From the NCBI GenBank assembly GCA_007115705.1, contig QXEO01000236.1, positions 5,739,434-5,803,433 on the forward strand: 64,000 nucleotides of DNA. Direction: 5' to 3'. The notes below the pieces were generated by a model that did not search any database, was not told where the DNA came from, and saw only the letters and a program-made list of their open reading frames with translations. The DNA comes from Dactylis glomerata (lineage: Eukaryota; Streptophyta; Magnoliopsida; Poales; Poaceae). Below are positions 12,401-23,063 of the stretch, one piece after another (the first letter of the stretch is position 1; each line of letters opens with the position of its first letter). Position numbers and translations under genes: made by a program.

Positions 12401-14378
12401 CAAATAATTTTGCAGATCCTATTTAGCATTTCCTTTCCTTTTAGAAGAATCTATCAACATCAATAGTGGCATCAATCATTTGACACATAGTCCAAAGGAT
12501 GTTAGTCAAATACTAATAGCCTTGGATTTTGCAATTTGAAGTGGATCGCCATCATCATATGATTGGTATTCTTCCAGATTCCATTCTTTAGTATTCTTTT
12601 GGTATAGCAAAACAATTTAGCCGATACCTTTTTCATTCGTCCTATCATGACATCTTTCATGATGAAACTACTATAGCTCTTAAGGACAAATGCAAGTATA
12701 ATATTAGTTTCCCAAACTTTTGGGTGATCGAGATGCCTAGCATCTTCAATCTTCGCATATAGTCATACAATATGAGCATATGTTCTTTTACTAAATTATA
12801 CTTCATCATTTTGCAAACAATCAAAGTCTTAGATATCAAATATCTTTTACTTCTTATTTGTTTCTGAAACAATTCTTTCAGCTTGATGATCACTTTGATT
12901 CTCAAACAATTTTGAAGATCAATTTATCATGAAGGCAAACATATAATCTTTAGATACTAAACTTGAATCATTGCTCTTAGATTAATACAATTAAATCGTA
13001 TGGAGCAAGCAAGGTTTGCTAAAGTTTGCAATAGGACTTAAACTTTAGTCTTGACATTCTAACTAAACGGCACTAGACCGAAAAGTGATTATCCAGAATT
13101 CTATAGTTCTTTTAACTCAATTAAGCTAAGTGTCGGTGGGAAACGGTTGCCAAAAACTACAACGACTTATGCAAATACACTAAGATTTAGTTCATGATAA
13201 TTAGTTCAAGTTAATCAAATTATTAATGAACTCCCACTAAATTCAATATCCCTCAAGTTGTTTAGTGAAGCATGATCCAAATTCACTACACCGAGACCGA
13301 TCATCACGTGAATGATGTAGCTTTAATGGTGAACATCAACATGTTGATCATATCATCCATATGACTCATGCTTGACCTTTCGGTCCGTGTGTTCCGAGGC
13401 CATGTCTGTACATGCTAGGCTCGTCAAGTTAAACCCAAGTATTTCCGCATGTGCAAAACTGGCTTGCACCCGTTGTATGTGAACGTAGAGTTTATAGCAC
13501 CCGATCATCACGAGATGCTTGAACACGACGAACTTTCGCAACGGCGCATACGAGGGGAGAACACAATTTTATCTTGATCTTTAAGTGAGGAATCATCTTA
13601 TAATGCTACCGTCGCGATCTAAGCAAAATAAGATACATAAAAAAATAAACATCACATGCATATAATTTTATGTGACATGGTATAGCCAATCTCGCGCCAT
13701 GATCTCCATCTTGTGCGCGCCGGCATGATCTCCATCACTCCACCATGATTGCCTCCACCATGAATAGCAACTACAACTATTGCTAACTACTTAGCGATAA
13801 AGTAAAGCTATTACATGGCGTATAAGAAGTTGACACGCAGGTCATACACAATTATAAAGACAACCATATGGCTCCTGCCGGTTGTGAACTCATCAACATG
13901 CAAGTCGTGAAAGATTACAAAACATGATCATTGCATACAACTCAATTCATACTCATCATGTCTTGGGCCATACCATATCACAAAACACTCCCTGCAAAAA
14001 CAAGTTAGACGCCTCTACTTTGTTGTTGCATGTTTTACGTGGCTTATGGGAGTAGCAAGCTAAGAACGATTCTTACCTACGAAAAGCCACAACGGTGATA
14101 TTATGGTTGCTAACATCCGATGTAAGTCCCATGACTACTATAGTGAGAGAAACTGGCATCCACCAGCCGCATGTGTGGAACAAGCCACACGTCAAGTGCG
14201 GAGCCGGTCTCGCGAACGCGGTCGCGTAAAGTTGGCCTGGACCGCTTCGATCTCACTATACCGCGCCATAAGAAATACACAACAAGAAGTTTGCAACAGA
14301 AAACATCAACGCCCGCAACAAGCATGTTGCGTTCTACTCGTGAAACACATCTACGCATAGATCTAGCTCTGATACCAC
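9412..14378 (-). mobile_element. Interior 2, near-identical duplicate of interior 1
   Basis: It has the same length as interior 1 (4,967 bp) and only a handful of base differences, for example near 9801, 9924, 10162 and 12533. It includes the same ectopic integrase block, the same degenerate pol and the same leader. No usable reading frame exists. It is therefore a tandem duplicate of the LTR-plus-interior unit, not an independent insertion. Confidence 0.9.
14366..14377 (-). other. Primer-binding site of interior 2
   Basis: The sequence is the same tRNA-iMet complement as at 7669-7680. It abuts LTR3, which is of the other (intact-element) subfamily over most of its length. Confidence 0.85.
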
Positions 14379-16105
14379 TGAAGGGTTTCGCAGCATAGTA
14401 AATAAAAAAATTCCTACGGATGCGAACAAGAAAGCCAAGATCTAATCTAGGAGATGTAATCAACGAGAGAGGTAGATGAGATCTTCATACCCTTGAAGAT
14501 TCGCACAGCGGAAACGTTCAATAGAACGTGGTTGACGTAGTCGTACTTGCCGTCTCCTCCTCGCGATCCGATCCGATCCTACGCCGCAAGTGGCGGCGCC
14601 TCCGAGAGTTGCACACGTGCGGTGCAGCGACGTCTCCTCCTTCCTTGGTCCAGCAAGTATGGTGGAGAGATAGATTGGATCAGCAGCACGACGGCGTGGT
14701 GCTTATGGTGGAGAGTTTCTGCGGCAGGGCTTCGCCTACACGCAGTCACGAGAGAGAGAGAGGGAGGGCAGCAGTTGGCGGCTAGGGTTTGGGTTAGGGG
14801 GTAGAGAGGGCTGCGCCCTTGCCCCCCTATATATAGATGGGTGGCCGGCCAGCTTGGCCTCTCCCCAAACCCTAGGGCGCCGACTTGGAGTAGGAAGAGT
14901 GGGGGGCAAGTTTCCCCCCTTCCTTCTTTGAAGACTCCCTTAGGGTTTCCCCTTGGGCTGGCCGGCTGGGCCTTAGGGGCCTTGTGCGCCTGGCCCAGGG
15001 CGGCCAGGGCACTTCCCCTTAGGCCCACGCAGGCCTCCGTCAAGTGGGCCCACGTTGGTCCCACTCCGGAACCTTCTAGAACCTTCCGGTACAATACCGA
15101 TAAACTCCGAAACCTTTCCGGAATCCAAAAACTGCTTTCCTTTATATGAATCTTATTCTCCGGACCATTCCGGAACCTCTCGTGATGTCCTGGATCTCAT
15201 CCGAGACTCCGAACTAAAACTCATAAACCAATTATCCATTCTATCCTAGCATCGATACACGTTAAGTGTGTGACCCTACGGGTTCGAGAATATGTAGACA
15301 TGATCTTCTATCAATAATCAACAGCGGGATCTGGAAACCCATATTGACTCCCACATATTCATCGATGATCATATCGAATGAACCACGATGTCAGGATTCA
15401 ATTAATCCCATATATGTATTCCCTTCGTCACACGATATTTTACTCGCCCGAGATTTGATCGTCGGTATCGCCATACCTAGTTCAATCTCGTTCACAGCAA
15501 GTACTTTACTCGTTCCGTAATCCGATATCACTTTGTGATTAACTCATTAACCACATGCTTGCAAGCGGTGTTGATATCGATTACCGAGTGGGCCCGAAGT
15601 ATATCTCTCCGACTTGGGAGGGACAAATTCCATCTCGATACATACAACCCAACAAGTACTTTCCAATCACCTGAGAGACACCTTTATTATCATCCTCACA
15701 TAGGATGACGTTTGATGACTTCAAAGCTTTCTTCCGATACTAGGGAGTTGTATTATCTCATGGTCTAAGGAATACAATACATGACATAGGAAAAGCTTCG
15801 CAAAGATGAACACGATGACACGATCTAATTGCTCTGCTTTATTTGGGTCTGTCCATCATATCATTCTCCTAATGATATGATCTCATTATTAATTGACAAC
15901 TCATGTCTATGGTTAGGAAACCTTAACCATCATTAATCAATGAGCTAGTCCATAGAGGCGTACTAGGGACACGGTGTTGTTCATAAACCACACAAGTATT
16001 AAAGTTTCCGCTTAATACAATTCTAGCATGGAATATAAACATTATCATGAACAAGAATTATAATAATAACATCTTTATTATTGCCTCTAGGGCATAATTC
16101 CAACA
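14379..16105 (-). repeat. LTR3, shared between interiors 2 and 3
   Basis: The LTR is 1,727 bp. From about 14738 to its right end it matches LTR4 and differs from LTR1/LTR2 at 20 or more sites, including the terminus ATTCCAACA. From 14379 to about 14700 it matches LTR1/LTR2 at three sites where LTR4 differs. It carries interior 2's PBS on its left and interior 3's PPT on its right, so it is the product of recombination between a 5' LTR of the defective family and a 3' LTR of the intact element. The crossover probably lies in 14379-14739. Confidence 0.85.
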
Positions 16106-16120
16106 GTCTCCCACTTGCAC
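16106..16120 (-). other. Polypurine tract of the intact Copia element
   Basis: The minus strand reads GTGCAAGTGGGAGAC immediately before the LTR start TGTTGGAATTATGCCC. This is the plus-strand priming site for reverse transcription. It lies only 13 bases past the gag-pol stop codon. Confidence 0.8.
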
Positions 16121-16133
16121 TAGAGTCAATAAT

Positions 16134-19100
16134 CTAGTTTACATCTGGCAACAATCTAACACCCATGGCATTAAGGTGCTGATCATGTTTTGCTCGTGGA
16201 AGAGGTTTAGTCAATGGATCTGCGACATTCAGATCTGTATGTACTTTGCTAATCTTCAGATCTCCATCTGCTATATAATCTCGAATTATATGGAAACGGC
16301 GGTTGATGTGCTTGGTTTTTGGATGATATCTTGGTTCCTTAGCCAGTGCTATGGCGCCAGTGTTGTCGCACAATATCTCCAGTGGGTCCAAGGCATTTGG
16401 AACCACACCAAGCTCAGTGATGAAGTTTCTGATCCAAACTCCTTCACTTGATGCTTCTGAAGCAGCCATGTATTCCGCTTCTGTTGTAGATCCCGCGATC
16501 ACGCTTTGCTTGCAGCTTCTCCAGCTCACAGCTCCACCATTCAAAATATAAACGTATCCTGTCTGAGATTTAGAATCATCCGGGTCGGTGTCGAAGCTAG
16601 CGTCGATGTAACCTTTTACGACGAGCTCCTCATCACCTCCATAGACCAAGAACATTTCTTTAGTCCTATTTAAATACTTTAGGATGTTCTTTACGGCTGT
16701 CCAGTGTTCCACTCCTAGATCACTTTGGTATCTGCTCGTCAAACTAAGAGCATTGGACACATCCGGTCTAGTACACAGCATGGCATACATGATAGAACCT
16801 ATGGCCGAGGCATATGGCACTTTGCTCATAGTATCTCTATCTTTTACCGTAGCTGGACACTGAGCCTTGCTCAATATCTTACCTGACAACATGGGCAATG
16901 AACCTTTCTTTGCTTTATCCATTCTGAACCTCTTCAGAACTTTGTCCAGGTATGTACTTTGGCTTAAAGCTATTAGGCGTCTTTCTCTATCTCTATAGAT
17001 TTTGATGCCTAATATATAAGCAGCTTCCCCTAGGTCTTTCATTGAAAAACATTTATTCAAATAACTCTTCACATCGTTAAGCATACCGATGTCATTTCCA
17101 ATAATCAATATGTCATCCACATATAGTACTAAAAATGTCACCGAGCTCCCACTCACTTTCTTGTAAATACAAGCTTCGTAGCAATTTGGTACAAATCCAA
17201 AACTCTTGATCACTTGATCAAAACGAAGGTTCCAACTCCGAGATGCTTGCTTCAGTCCATAAATGGAACGCTGAAGTTTGCACACCTTATTAGCATCCTT
17301 AGGATCGACAAAACCTTCGGGCTGCATCATATACAACTCTTCATCAATGTTGCCATTGAGGAACGCAGTCTTGACATCCATCTGCCATATTTCATAATCA
17401 TGAAATGCAGCAATTGCTAATAAAATCCGAATGGACTTGAACATCGCTACGGGAGAGAAAGTCTCATCGTAGTCAACACCTTGAACTTGCCGAAAACCTT
17501 TTGCGACAAGCCGAGCTTTATAGACAGTAACATTACCATCCGCGTCCGTTTTCTTCTTGAAAATCCATTTGCACTCAACGGCCTTACGGTCGCTAGGAGG
17601 GTCCACCAAAGTCCACACTTGGTTTTCGCTCATGGATCCCAATTCGGATTTCATGGCTTCTAGCCATTTCTCAGAGTCTGGGCTCATCATTGCTTCCTCA
17701 TAGTTCGCAGGTTCGCTGTTGTCTAACAACAAGACGGTTAAGACAGGGTTGCCATACCATTCAGGAGTGGCACGTGACCTTGTCGACCTGCGAAGTTCAG
17801 TAGTAGCATCGTTCGAAGTTTCATGATCTTTATCATTAGCTTCCTCTCTTATTGGTGCAGGCGGCGCCGGAACAATTTCTGGTGCTGCGCTACTCTCCAA
17901 CTCGAGAGAAGGTTCAATAACCTCGTCTAGCTCTACCTTCCTCCCACTCACTTCTTTCGAGAGAAACTCCTTCTCAAGAAATGATCCGTTCTTAGCAACA
18001 AACACTTTGCCTTCGGATCTGTGGTAGAAGGTATACCCAATCGTTTCCTTAGGGTATCCTATGAAGACGCATTTCTCCGCTTTGGGTTCGAGCTTGTCCG
18101 GCATCAACTTCTTGACGTAAGCTTCGCATCCCCAAACTTTAAGAAACGACAATTTAGGTTTAGCACCAAACCATAGTTCATACGGTGTCGTCTCAACGGA
18201 TTTAGATGGTGCCCTATTTAAAGTGAATGCAGCGGTTTCTAATGCATAACCCCAAAATGATAACGGCAAATCTGTAAGAGACATCATTGATCGCACCATA
18301 TCTAATAGAGTTCGATTCCGGCGTTCAGACACACCATTGCGCTGTGGTGTTCCGGGTGGCGTGAGTTGCGAAACAATTCCACTTGCTTTAAGATGCGTGA
18401 GAAAATCATAACTCAAATACTCACCTCCACGATCGGATCGCAGAAATTTAATTTTCCTGTTACGATGGTTTTCCACTTCGTTCTGAAATTCTTTGAACTT
18501 TTCAAATGTTTCAGATTTATGTTTCATTAAATAGATATACCCATATCTACTTAAGTCATCAGTAAAAGTGAGAAAATAGCGATATCCACCGCGCGTCAAA
18601 ATACTCATTGGTCCGCACACATCGGTATGTATGATTTCCAATAAGTCCGTTGCTCGCTCCATTATACCGGAGAACGGGGTTTTGATCATCTTGCCCATGA
18701 GGCATGGTTCGCACGTGTCAAATGATTCAAAATCAAGAGACTCTAAAAGTCCATCAGAATGGAGTTTCTTCATGCGTTTTACACCAATATGACCTAGACG
18801 GCAGTGCCACAAATAAGTTGGATTATCACTATCTACTTTGCATCTTTTAGTCTCAATGTTATGGATGTGTGTTTCATTGCTTTCGAGATTCAGAAGAAAT
18901 AAACCATTCACAACAGGTGCATGACCATAAAAGATGTTATTCATATAAATAGAACAACCATTATTCTCAGATTTAAATGAATAACCGTCTTGCAATAAAC
19001 ACGATCCAGATATAATGTTCATGCTCAACGCAGGCACATAATAACACTTATTAAGGTTTAAAACTAATCCCGAAGGTAAAACTAAGGAGAGCGTGCCGAC

Positions 19101-20117
19101 GGCCATCACATCAACTTTTGATCCATTGCCAACGCGCATCGTCACCTCATCCCTTGCTAGCCGCCGTCTATTCCGTAGCTCCTGTTTCGAGTTACAAATA
19201 TTAGCAACTGAACCAGTATCATATACCCAGGCACTACAACGAGCGCTAGTAAGGTAGACATCAATAACATGTATATCAAATATACCTTTGATGGTGCCAG
19301 CCTTCTTGTCCGCTAAGTACTTCGGACAGTTTCGCTTCCAGTGACCCTTGACCTTGCAATAGAAGCACTCAGTGTCCGGCTTAGGTCCAGACTTGAGCTT
19401 CTTCTCAACAGGAGCAACACGCTTGCCGCTGCCTTTCTTGAAGGATTTCTTTGCACCCTTAGCTTTCTTGAAGCTAGTGGTCTTGTTGACCATCAACACA
19501 TGATTATCTTTCTTGATATCCACCTCCGCAGCTTTCAGCTTTGCGAAGAGCTCAGTGATCGTATCAGTGGAACCAATTTGATTATGAGTAACTACAAAAC
19601 CTTTGTAGCTAGGAGGGAGTGATTGCAGAACTCTGTCAATCTTGAGCTCCTCTGGAATCTTGCAGTCCAGTTGCTCAAGACGTTGAGTGTAGCCCGACAT
19701 CTTAATGGCGTGCTCACTAACGGAACTCCCTTCCTCCATCTTGCAGTTAAAGAACTTCTCAGAGATCTCATATCTCTCAGAACAGGCTTGAGTCTGAAAC
19801 ATGGTTTTCAGTTCCTCAAGTATCTCATAAGGCCCGCGGTACTTCTCAAAACGATTTTGAAGTTCCGGTTCCATAGAAAACAGCATGGTACTCATAATCA
19901 CATCACAATCATCTCTACGAGCATTGAAGTCAGCAAGTTCTTCAGTTTTCGCAGTTGCAGCAGGGGTGTCACCTAGCGCTTTGTCAAGTACATAGGCTTT
20001 TTGTCCGCCAGCGAGTATGATTCTCAGATTGCGGAACCAGTTGGTGAAGTTAGACCCATTGTTCTTAAGCTTTTCTTTCTCAGCAAACACGTTGAAGTTG
20101 AAGTTGGACTTAGCCAT
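16134..20117 (-). CDS. gag-pol: Copia gag-pol polyprotein, intact
   Basis: This 1,327-residue polyprotein should supply capsid, protease, integrase, reverse transcriptase and RNase H for a Ty1/Copia cycle. In order: gag domain (about 1-230); CCHC zinc knuckle at 251-264 (CFYCKVKGHWKRNC); aspartic protease with DTG at 300-302; GAG-pre-integrase/HHCC zinc region at 438-472; integrase core with D499, D562 and E598, a D,D-35-E spacing; connecting region with an SAAPE stretch near 743; reverse transcriptase with D914 and YVDD at 999-1002; RNase H with D1172, E1213, D1251 and D1300. Integrase before RT is diagnostic of Copia. The length is close to the roughly 1,300 residues I recall for BARE-1. 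The ATG at 20117 follows the leader, and the stop lies next to the PPT. I see no frameshift or internal stop. It is an element gene, not a host gene. Confidence 0.95.
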   Translation of the reverse strand: MAKSNFNFNVFAEKEKLKNNGSNFTNWFRNLRIILAGGQKAYVLDKALGDTPAATAKTEELADFNARRDDCDVIMSTMLFSMEPELQNRFEKYRGPYEILEELKTMFQTQACSERYEISEKFFNCKMEEGSSVSEHAIKMSGYTQRLEQLDCKIPEELKIDRVLQSLPPSYKGFVVTHNQIGSTDTITELFAKLKAAEVDIKKDNHVLMVNKTTSFKKAKGAKKSFKKGSGKRVAPVEKKLKSGPKPDTECFYCKVKGHWKRNCPKYLADKKAGTIKGIFDIHVIDVYLTSARCSAWVYDTGSVANICNSKQELRNRRRLARDEVTMRVGNGSKVDVMAVGTLSLVLPSGLVLNLNKCYYVPALSMNIISGSCLLQDGYSFKSENNGCSIYMNNIFYGHAPVVNGLFLLNLESNETHIHNIETKRCKVDSDNPTYLWHCRLGHIGVKRMKKLHSDGLLESLDFESFDTCEPCLMGKMIKTPFSGIMERATDLLEIIHTDVCGPMSILTRGGYRYFLTFTDDLSRYGYIYLMKHKSETFEKFKEFQNEVENHRNRKIKFLRSDRGGEYLSYDFLTHLKASGIVSQLTPPGTPQRNGVSERRNRTLLDMVRSMMSLTDLPLSFWGYALETAAFTLNRAPSKSVETTPYELWFGAKPKLSFLKVWGCEAYVKKLMPDKLEPKAEKCVFIGYPKETIGYTFYHRSEGKVFVAKNGSFLEKEFLSKEVSGRKVELDEVIEPSLELESSAAPEIVPAPPAPIREEANDKDHETSNDATTELRRSTRSRATPEWYGNPVLTVLLLDNSEPANYEEAMMSPDSEKWLEAMKSELGSMSENQVWTLVDPPSDRKAVECKWIFKKKTDADGNVTVYKARLVAKGFRQVQGVDYDETFSPVAMFKSIRILLAIAAFHDYEIWQMDVKTAFLNGNIDEELYMMQPEGFVDPKDANKVCKLQRSIYGLKQASRSWNLRFDQVIKSFGFVPNCYEACIYKKVSGSSVTFLVLYVDDILIIGNDIGMLNDVKSYLNKCFSMKDLGEAAYILGIKIYRDRERRLIALSQSTYLDKVLKRFRMDKAKKGSLPMLSGKILSKAQCPATVKDRDTMSKVPYASAIGSIMYAMLCTRPDVSNALSLTSRYQSDLGVEHWTAVKNILKYLNRTKEMFLVYGGDEELVVKGYIDASFDTDPDDSKSQTGYVYILNGGAVSWRSCKQSVIAGSTTEAEYMAASEASSEGVWIRNFITELGVVPNALDPLEILCDNTGAIALAKEPRYHPKTKHINRRFHIIRDYIADGDLKISKVHTDLNVADPLTKPLPRAKHDQHLNAMGVRLLPDVN

Positions 20118-21332
20118 TTGATCTACAACATTGCAAGTACAATTTAGACTATGTTCATGATAACTAGTTCAACTTAATCAAATTACTAGATGAACTCCCA
20201 CTAAATTCAACATCCCTCAAGTTGTTTAGTGAACACGATCCAAATTCACCACACCTAATCCGATCTTCACGAGAAGAGATGTGGTTTCAATGGTGGACAA
20301 CTCAGTGTCGATCATATCATTCATATGACTCATGATTAACCTTTCGGTTCATGTGTTCCGAGGCCATGTCTGTACATGCTAGGCTCGTCAAGTCAAACCC
20401 AAGTATTTTCCGCGTGTGCAAAACTGGCTTGCACCCGTTGTATGTGAACGTAGAGTTTATAGCACCCGATCATCACGAGGTGCTTGAAAACGACGATCTT
20501 TCGCAACGGCGCATACGAGGGGAGAACACAATTTTATCTTGATCTTTAAGTGAGGAATCATCTTATAATGCTACCGTCGCGATCTAAGCATAATAAGATA
20601 CATAAAAGGATAAACATCACATGCATATAATTTTATGTGACATGGTATAGCCAATCACCGCGCCATGATCTCCATCTTGTGCGCGCCGGCATGATCTCCA
20701 TCACTCCACCATGATTGCCTCCACCACGAATAGCAACTACAATTATTGCTAACTACTTAGCGATAAAGTAAAGCTATTACATGGCGTATAAGAAGTTGAC
20801 ACGCAGGTCATACATAATTATAAAGACAACCATATGGCTCCTGCCGGTTGTGAACTCATCGACATGCAAGTCGTGAAAGATTACAAAACATGATCATTGC
20901 ATACAATTCAATTCATACTCATCATGTCTTGGGCCATACCATATCACAAAACACTCCCTGCAAAAACAAGTTAGACGCCTCTACTTTGTTGTTGCAAGTT
21001 TTACGTGGCTTATGGGAGTAGCAAGCTAAGAACGATTCTTACCTACGAAAAGCCACAACGGTGATATTATGGTTGCTAACATCCGATGTAAGTCCCATGA
21101 CTACTATAGTGAGAGAAACTGGCATCCACCAGCCGCATGTGTGGAACAAGCCACACGTCAAGTGCGGAGCCGGTCTCGCGAACGCGGTCGCGTAAAGTTG
21201 GCCTGGACCGCTTCGATCTCACTATACCGCGCCATAAGAAATACACAACAAGAGGTTTGCAACAGAAAACATCAACGCCCGCAACAAGCATGTTGCGTTC
21301 TACTCGTGAAACACATCTACGCATAGATCTAT
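20118..21332 (-). other. Untranslated leader of the intact Copia element
   Basis: About 1.2 kb lies between PBS and gag start. It is nearly identical to the matching part of interiors 1 and 2 (about 6700-7668 and 13400-14365), whereas the coding regions are not. It probably holds dimerisation and packaging signals; that is inference from conservation only. Confidence 0.6.
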
Positions 21333-21343
21333 CTCTGATACCA
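21333..21343 (-). other. Primer-binding site of the intact Copia element
   Basis: The minus strand reads TGGTATCAGAG, complementary to the 3' end of initiator-Met tRNA. The next base is A instead of the C seen in interiors 1 and 2. Confidence 0.85.
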
Positions 21344-21344
21344 C

Positions 21345-23063
21345 TGAAGGGTTTCGCAGCATAGTAAATCAAAAATTTCCTACGGATGCGAACAAGAAAG
21401 CCAAGATCTAATCTAGGAGATGTAATCAACGAGAGAGGTAGATGAGATCTTCATACCCTTGAAGATTCGCACAGCGGAAACGTTCAATAGAACGTGCTTG
21501 ACGTAGTTGTACTTGCCGTCTCCTCCTCGCGATCCGATCCGATCCTACGCCGCAAGTGGCGGCGCCTCCGAGAGTTGCACACGTGCGGTGCAGCGACGTC
21601 TCCTCCTTCCTTGGTCCAGCAAGTATGGTAGAGAGATAGATTGGATCAGCAGCACGACGGCGTGGTGCTTATGGTGGAGAGTTTCTGCGGCAGGGCTTCG
21701 CCTACACGCAGTCACGAGAGAGAGAGAGAGGGAGGGCAGCAGTTGGCGGCTAGGGTTTGGGTTAGGGGGTAGAGAGGGCTGCGCCCTTGCCCCCCTATAT
21801 ATAGATGGGTGGCCGGCCAGCTTGGCCTCTCCCCAAACCCTAGGGCGCCGACTTGGAGTAGGAAGAGTGGGGGGCATTTTTCCCCCCTTCCTTCTTTGAA
21901 GACTCCCTTAGGGTTTCCCCTTGGGCTGGCCGGCTGGGCCTTAGGGGCCTTGTGCGCCTGGCCCAGGGCGGCCAGGGCACTTCCCCTTAGGCCCACGCAG
22001 GCCTCCGTCAAGTGGGCCCACGTTGGTCCCACTCCGGAACCTTCTAGAACCTTCCGGTACAATACCGATAAACTCCGAAACCTTTCCGGAATCCAAAAAC
22101 TGCTTTCCTTTATATGAATCTTATTCTCCGGAACCTCTCGTGATGTCCTGGATCTCATCCGAGACTCCGAACTAAAACTCATAAACCAATTATCCATTCT
22201 ATCCTAGCATCGATACACGTTAAGTGTGTGACCCTACGGGTTCGAGAATATGTAGACATGATCTTCTATCAATAATCAACAGCGGGATCTGGAAACCCAT
22301 ATTGACTCCCACATATTCATCGATGATCATATCGAATGAACCACGATGTCAGAATTCAATTAATCTCGTATATGTATTCCCTTCGTCACACGATATTTTA
22401 CTCGCCCGAGATTTGATCGTCGGTATCGCCATACCTAGTTCAATCTCGTTCACAGCAAGTACTTTACTCGTTCCGTAATCCGATATCACTTTGTGATTAA
22501 CTCATTAACCACATGCTTGCAAGCGGTGTTGATATCGATTACCGAGTGGGCCCGAAGTATATCTCTCCGACTTGGGAGGGACAAATTCCATCTCGATACA
22601 TACAACCCAACAAGTACTTTCCAATCACCTGAGAGACACCTTTATTATCATCCTCACATAGGATGACGTTTGATGACTTCAAAGCTTTCTTCCGATACTA
22701 GGGAGTTGTATTATCTCATGGTCTAAGGAATACAATACATGACATAGGAAAAGCTTCGCAAAGATGAACACGATGACACGATCTAATTGCTCTGCTTTAT
22801 TTGGGTCTGTCCATCATATCATTCTCCTAATGATATGATCTCATTATTAATTGACAACTCATGTCTATGGTTAGGAAACCTTAACCATCATTAATCAATG
22901 AGCTAGTCCATAGAGGCGTACTAGGGACACGGTGTTGTTCATAAACCACACAAGTATTAAAGTTTCCGCTTAATACAATTCTAGCATGGAATATAAACAT
23001 TATCATGAACAAGAATTATAATAATAACATCTTTATTATTGCCTCTAGGGCATAATTCCAACA
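21345..23063 (-). repeat. LTR4, 5' LTR of the intact Copia element
   Basis: The LTR is 1,719 bp and provides the promoter for gag-pol. On the minus strand it reads TGTTGGAATTATGCCC to TTCA. Compared with LTR3 it lacks 10 bp of a repeated CCGGA motif near 22130 and has one extra GA in a GA run near 21720. Its right flank is Athila-type LTR sequence beginning CTACT. Confidence 0.9.
21795..21804 (-). promoter_or_regulatory. TATA box in LTR4
   Basis: CTATATATAG lies in the GC-rich middle of the 5' LTR, in the position expected for the promoter that drives minus-strand gag-pol transcription. It is the only TATA-like run in that region. The same box occurs in LTR3, with a variant in LTR1/LTR2. Confidence 0.55.

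Larger units (their letters stand above)
16106..21344 (-). mobile_element. Interior 3, intact autonomous-looking Copia element (WIS/Angela/BARE type)
   Basis: The interior is 5,239 bp with PPT, one long polyprotein gene, a leader of about 1.2 kb and a tRNA-iMet PBS. Together with LTR3 and LTR4 it spans 14379-23063. LTR3 and LTR4 differ by roughly five substitutions plus a 10-bp deletion in LTR4 over their last 1.36 kb, which indicates a young insertion. All enzymatic motifs are present, so this is the likely autonomous member of the cluster. The subfamily name is from memory of the LTR start and polyprotein. Confidence 0.85.
984..23063 (-). mobile_element. Tandem Copia array: LTR1-int1-LTR2-int2-LTR3-int3-LTR4
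   Basis: Four LTRs of about 1.7 kb alternate with three interiors, all on the minus strand. Each interior has a PPT at its left edge (complement of GTCTCCCACTTGCAC) and a tRNA-iMet-type PBS (complement of CTCTGATACCA) at its right edge, one base from the next LTR. The repeat step is 6,697 bp between LTR1, LTR2 and LTR3, and 6,966 bp to LTR4. Sharing of LTRs between neighbouring interiors is what unequal LTR-LTR recombination produces. The right end lies inside an Athila-type LTR; no matching duplication of the flank (CTACT) is visible on the left. Confidence 0.9.
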
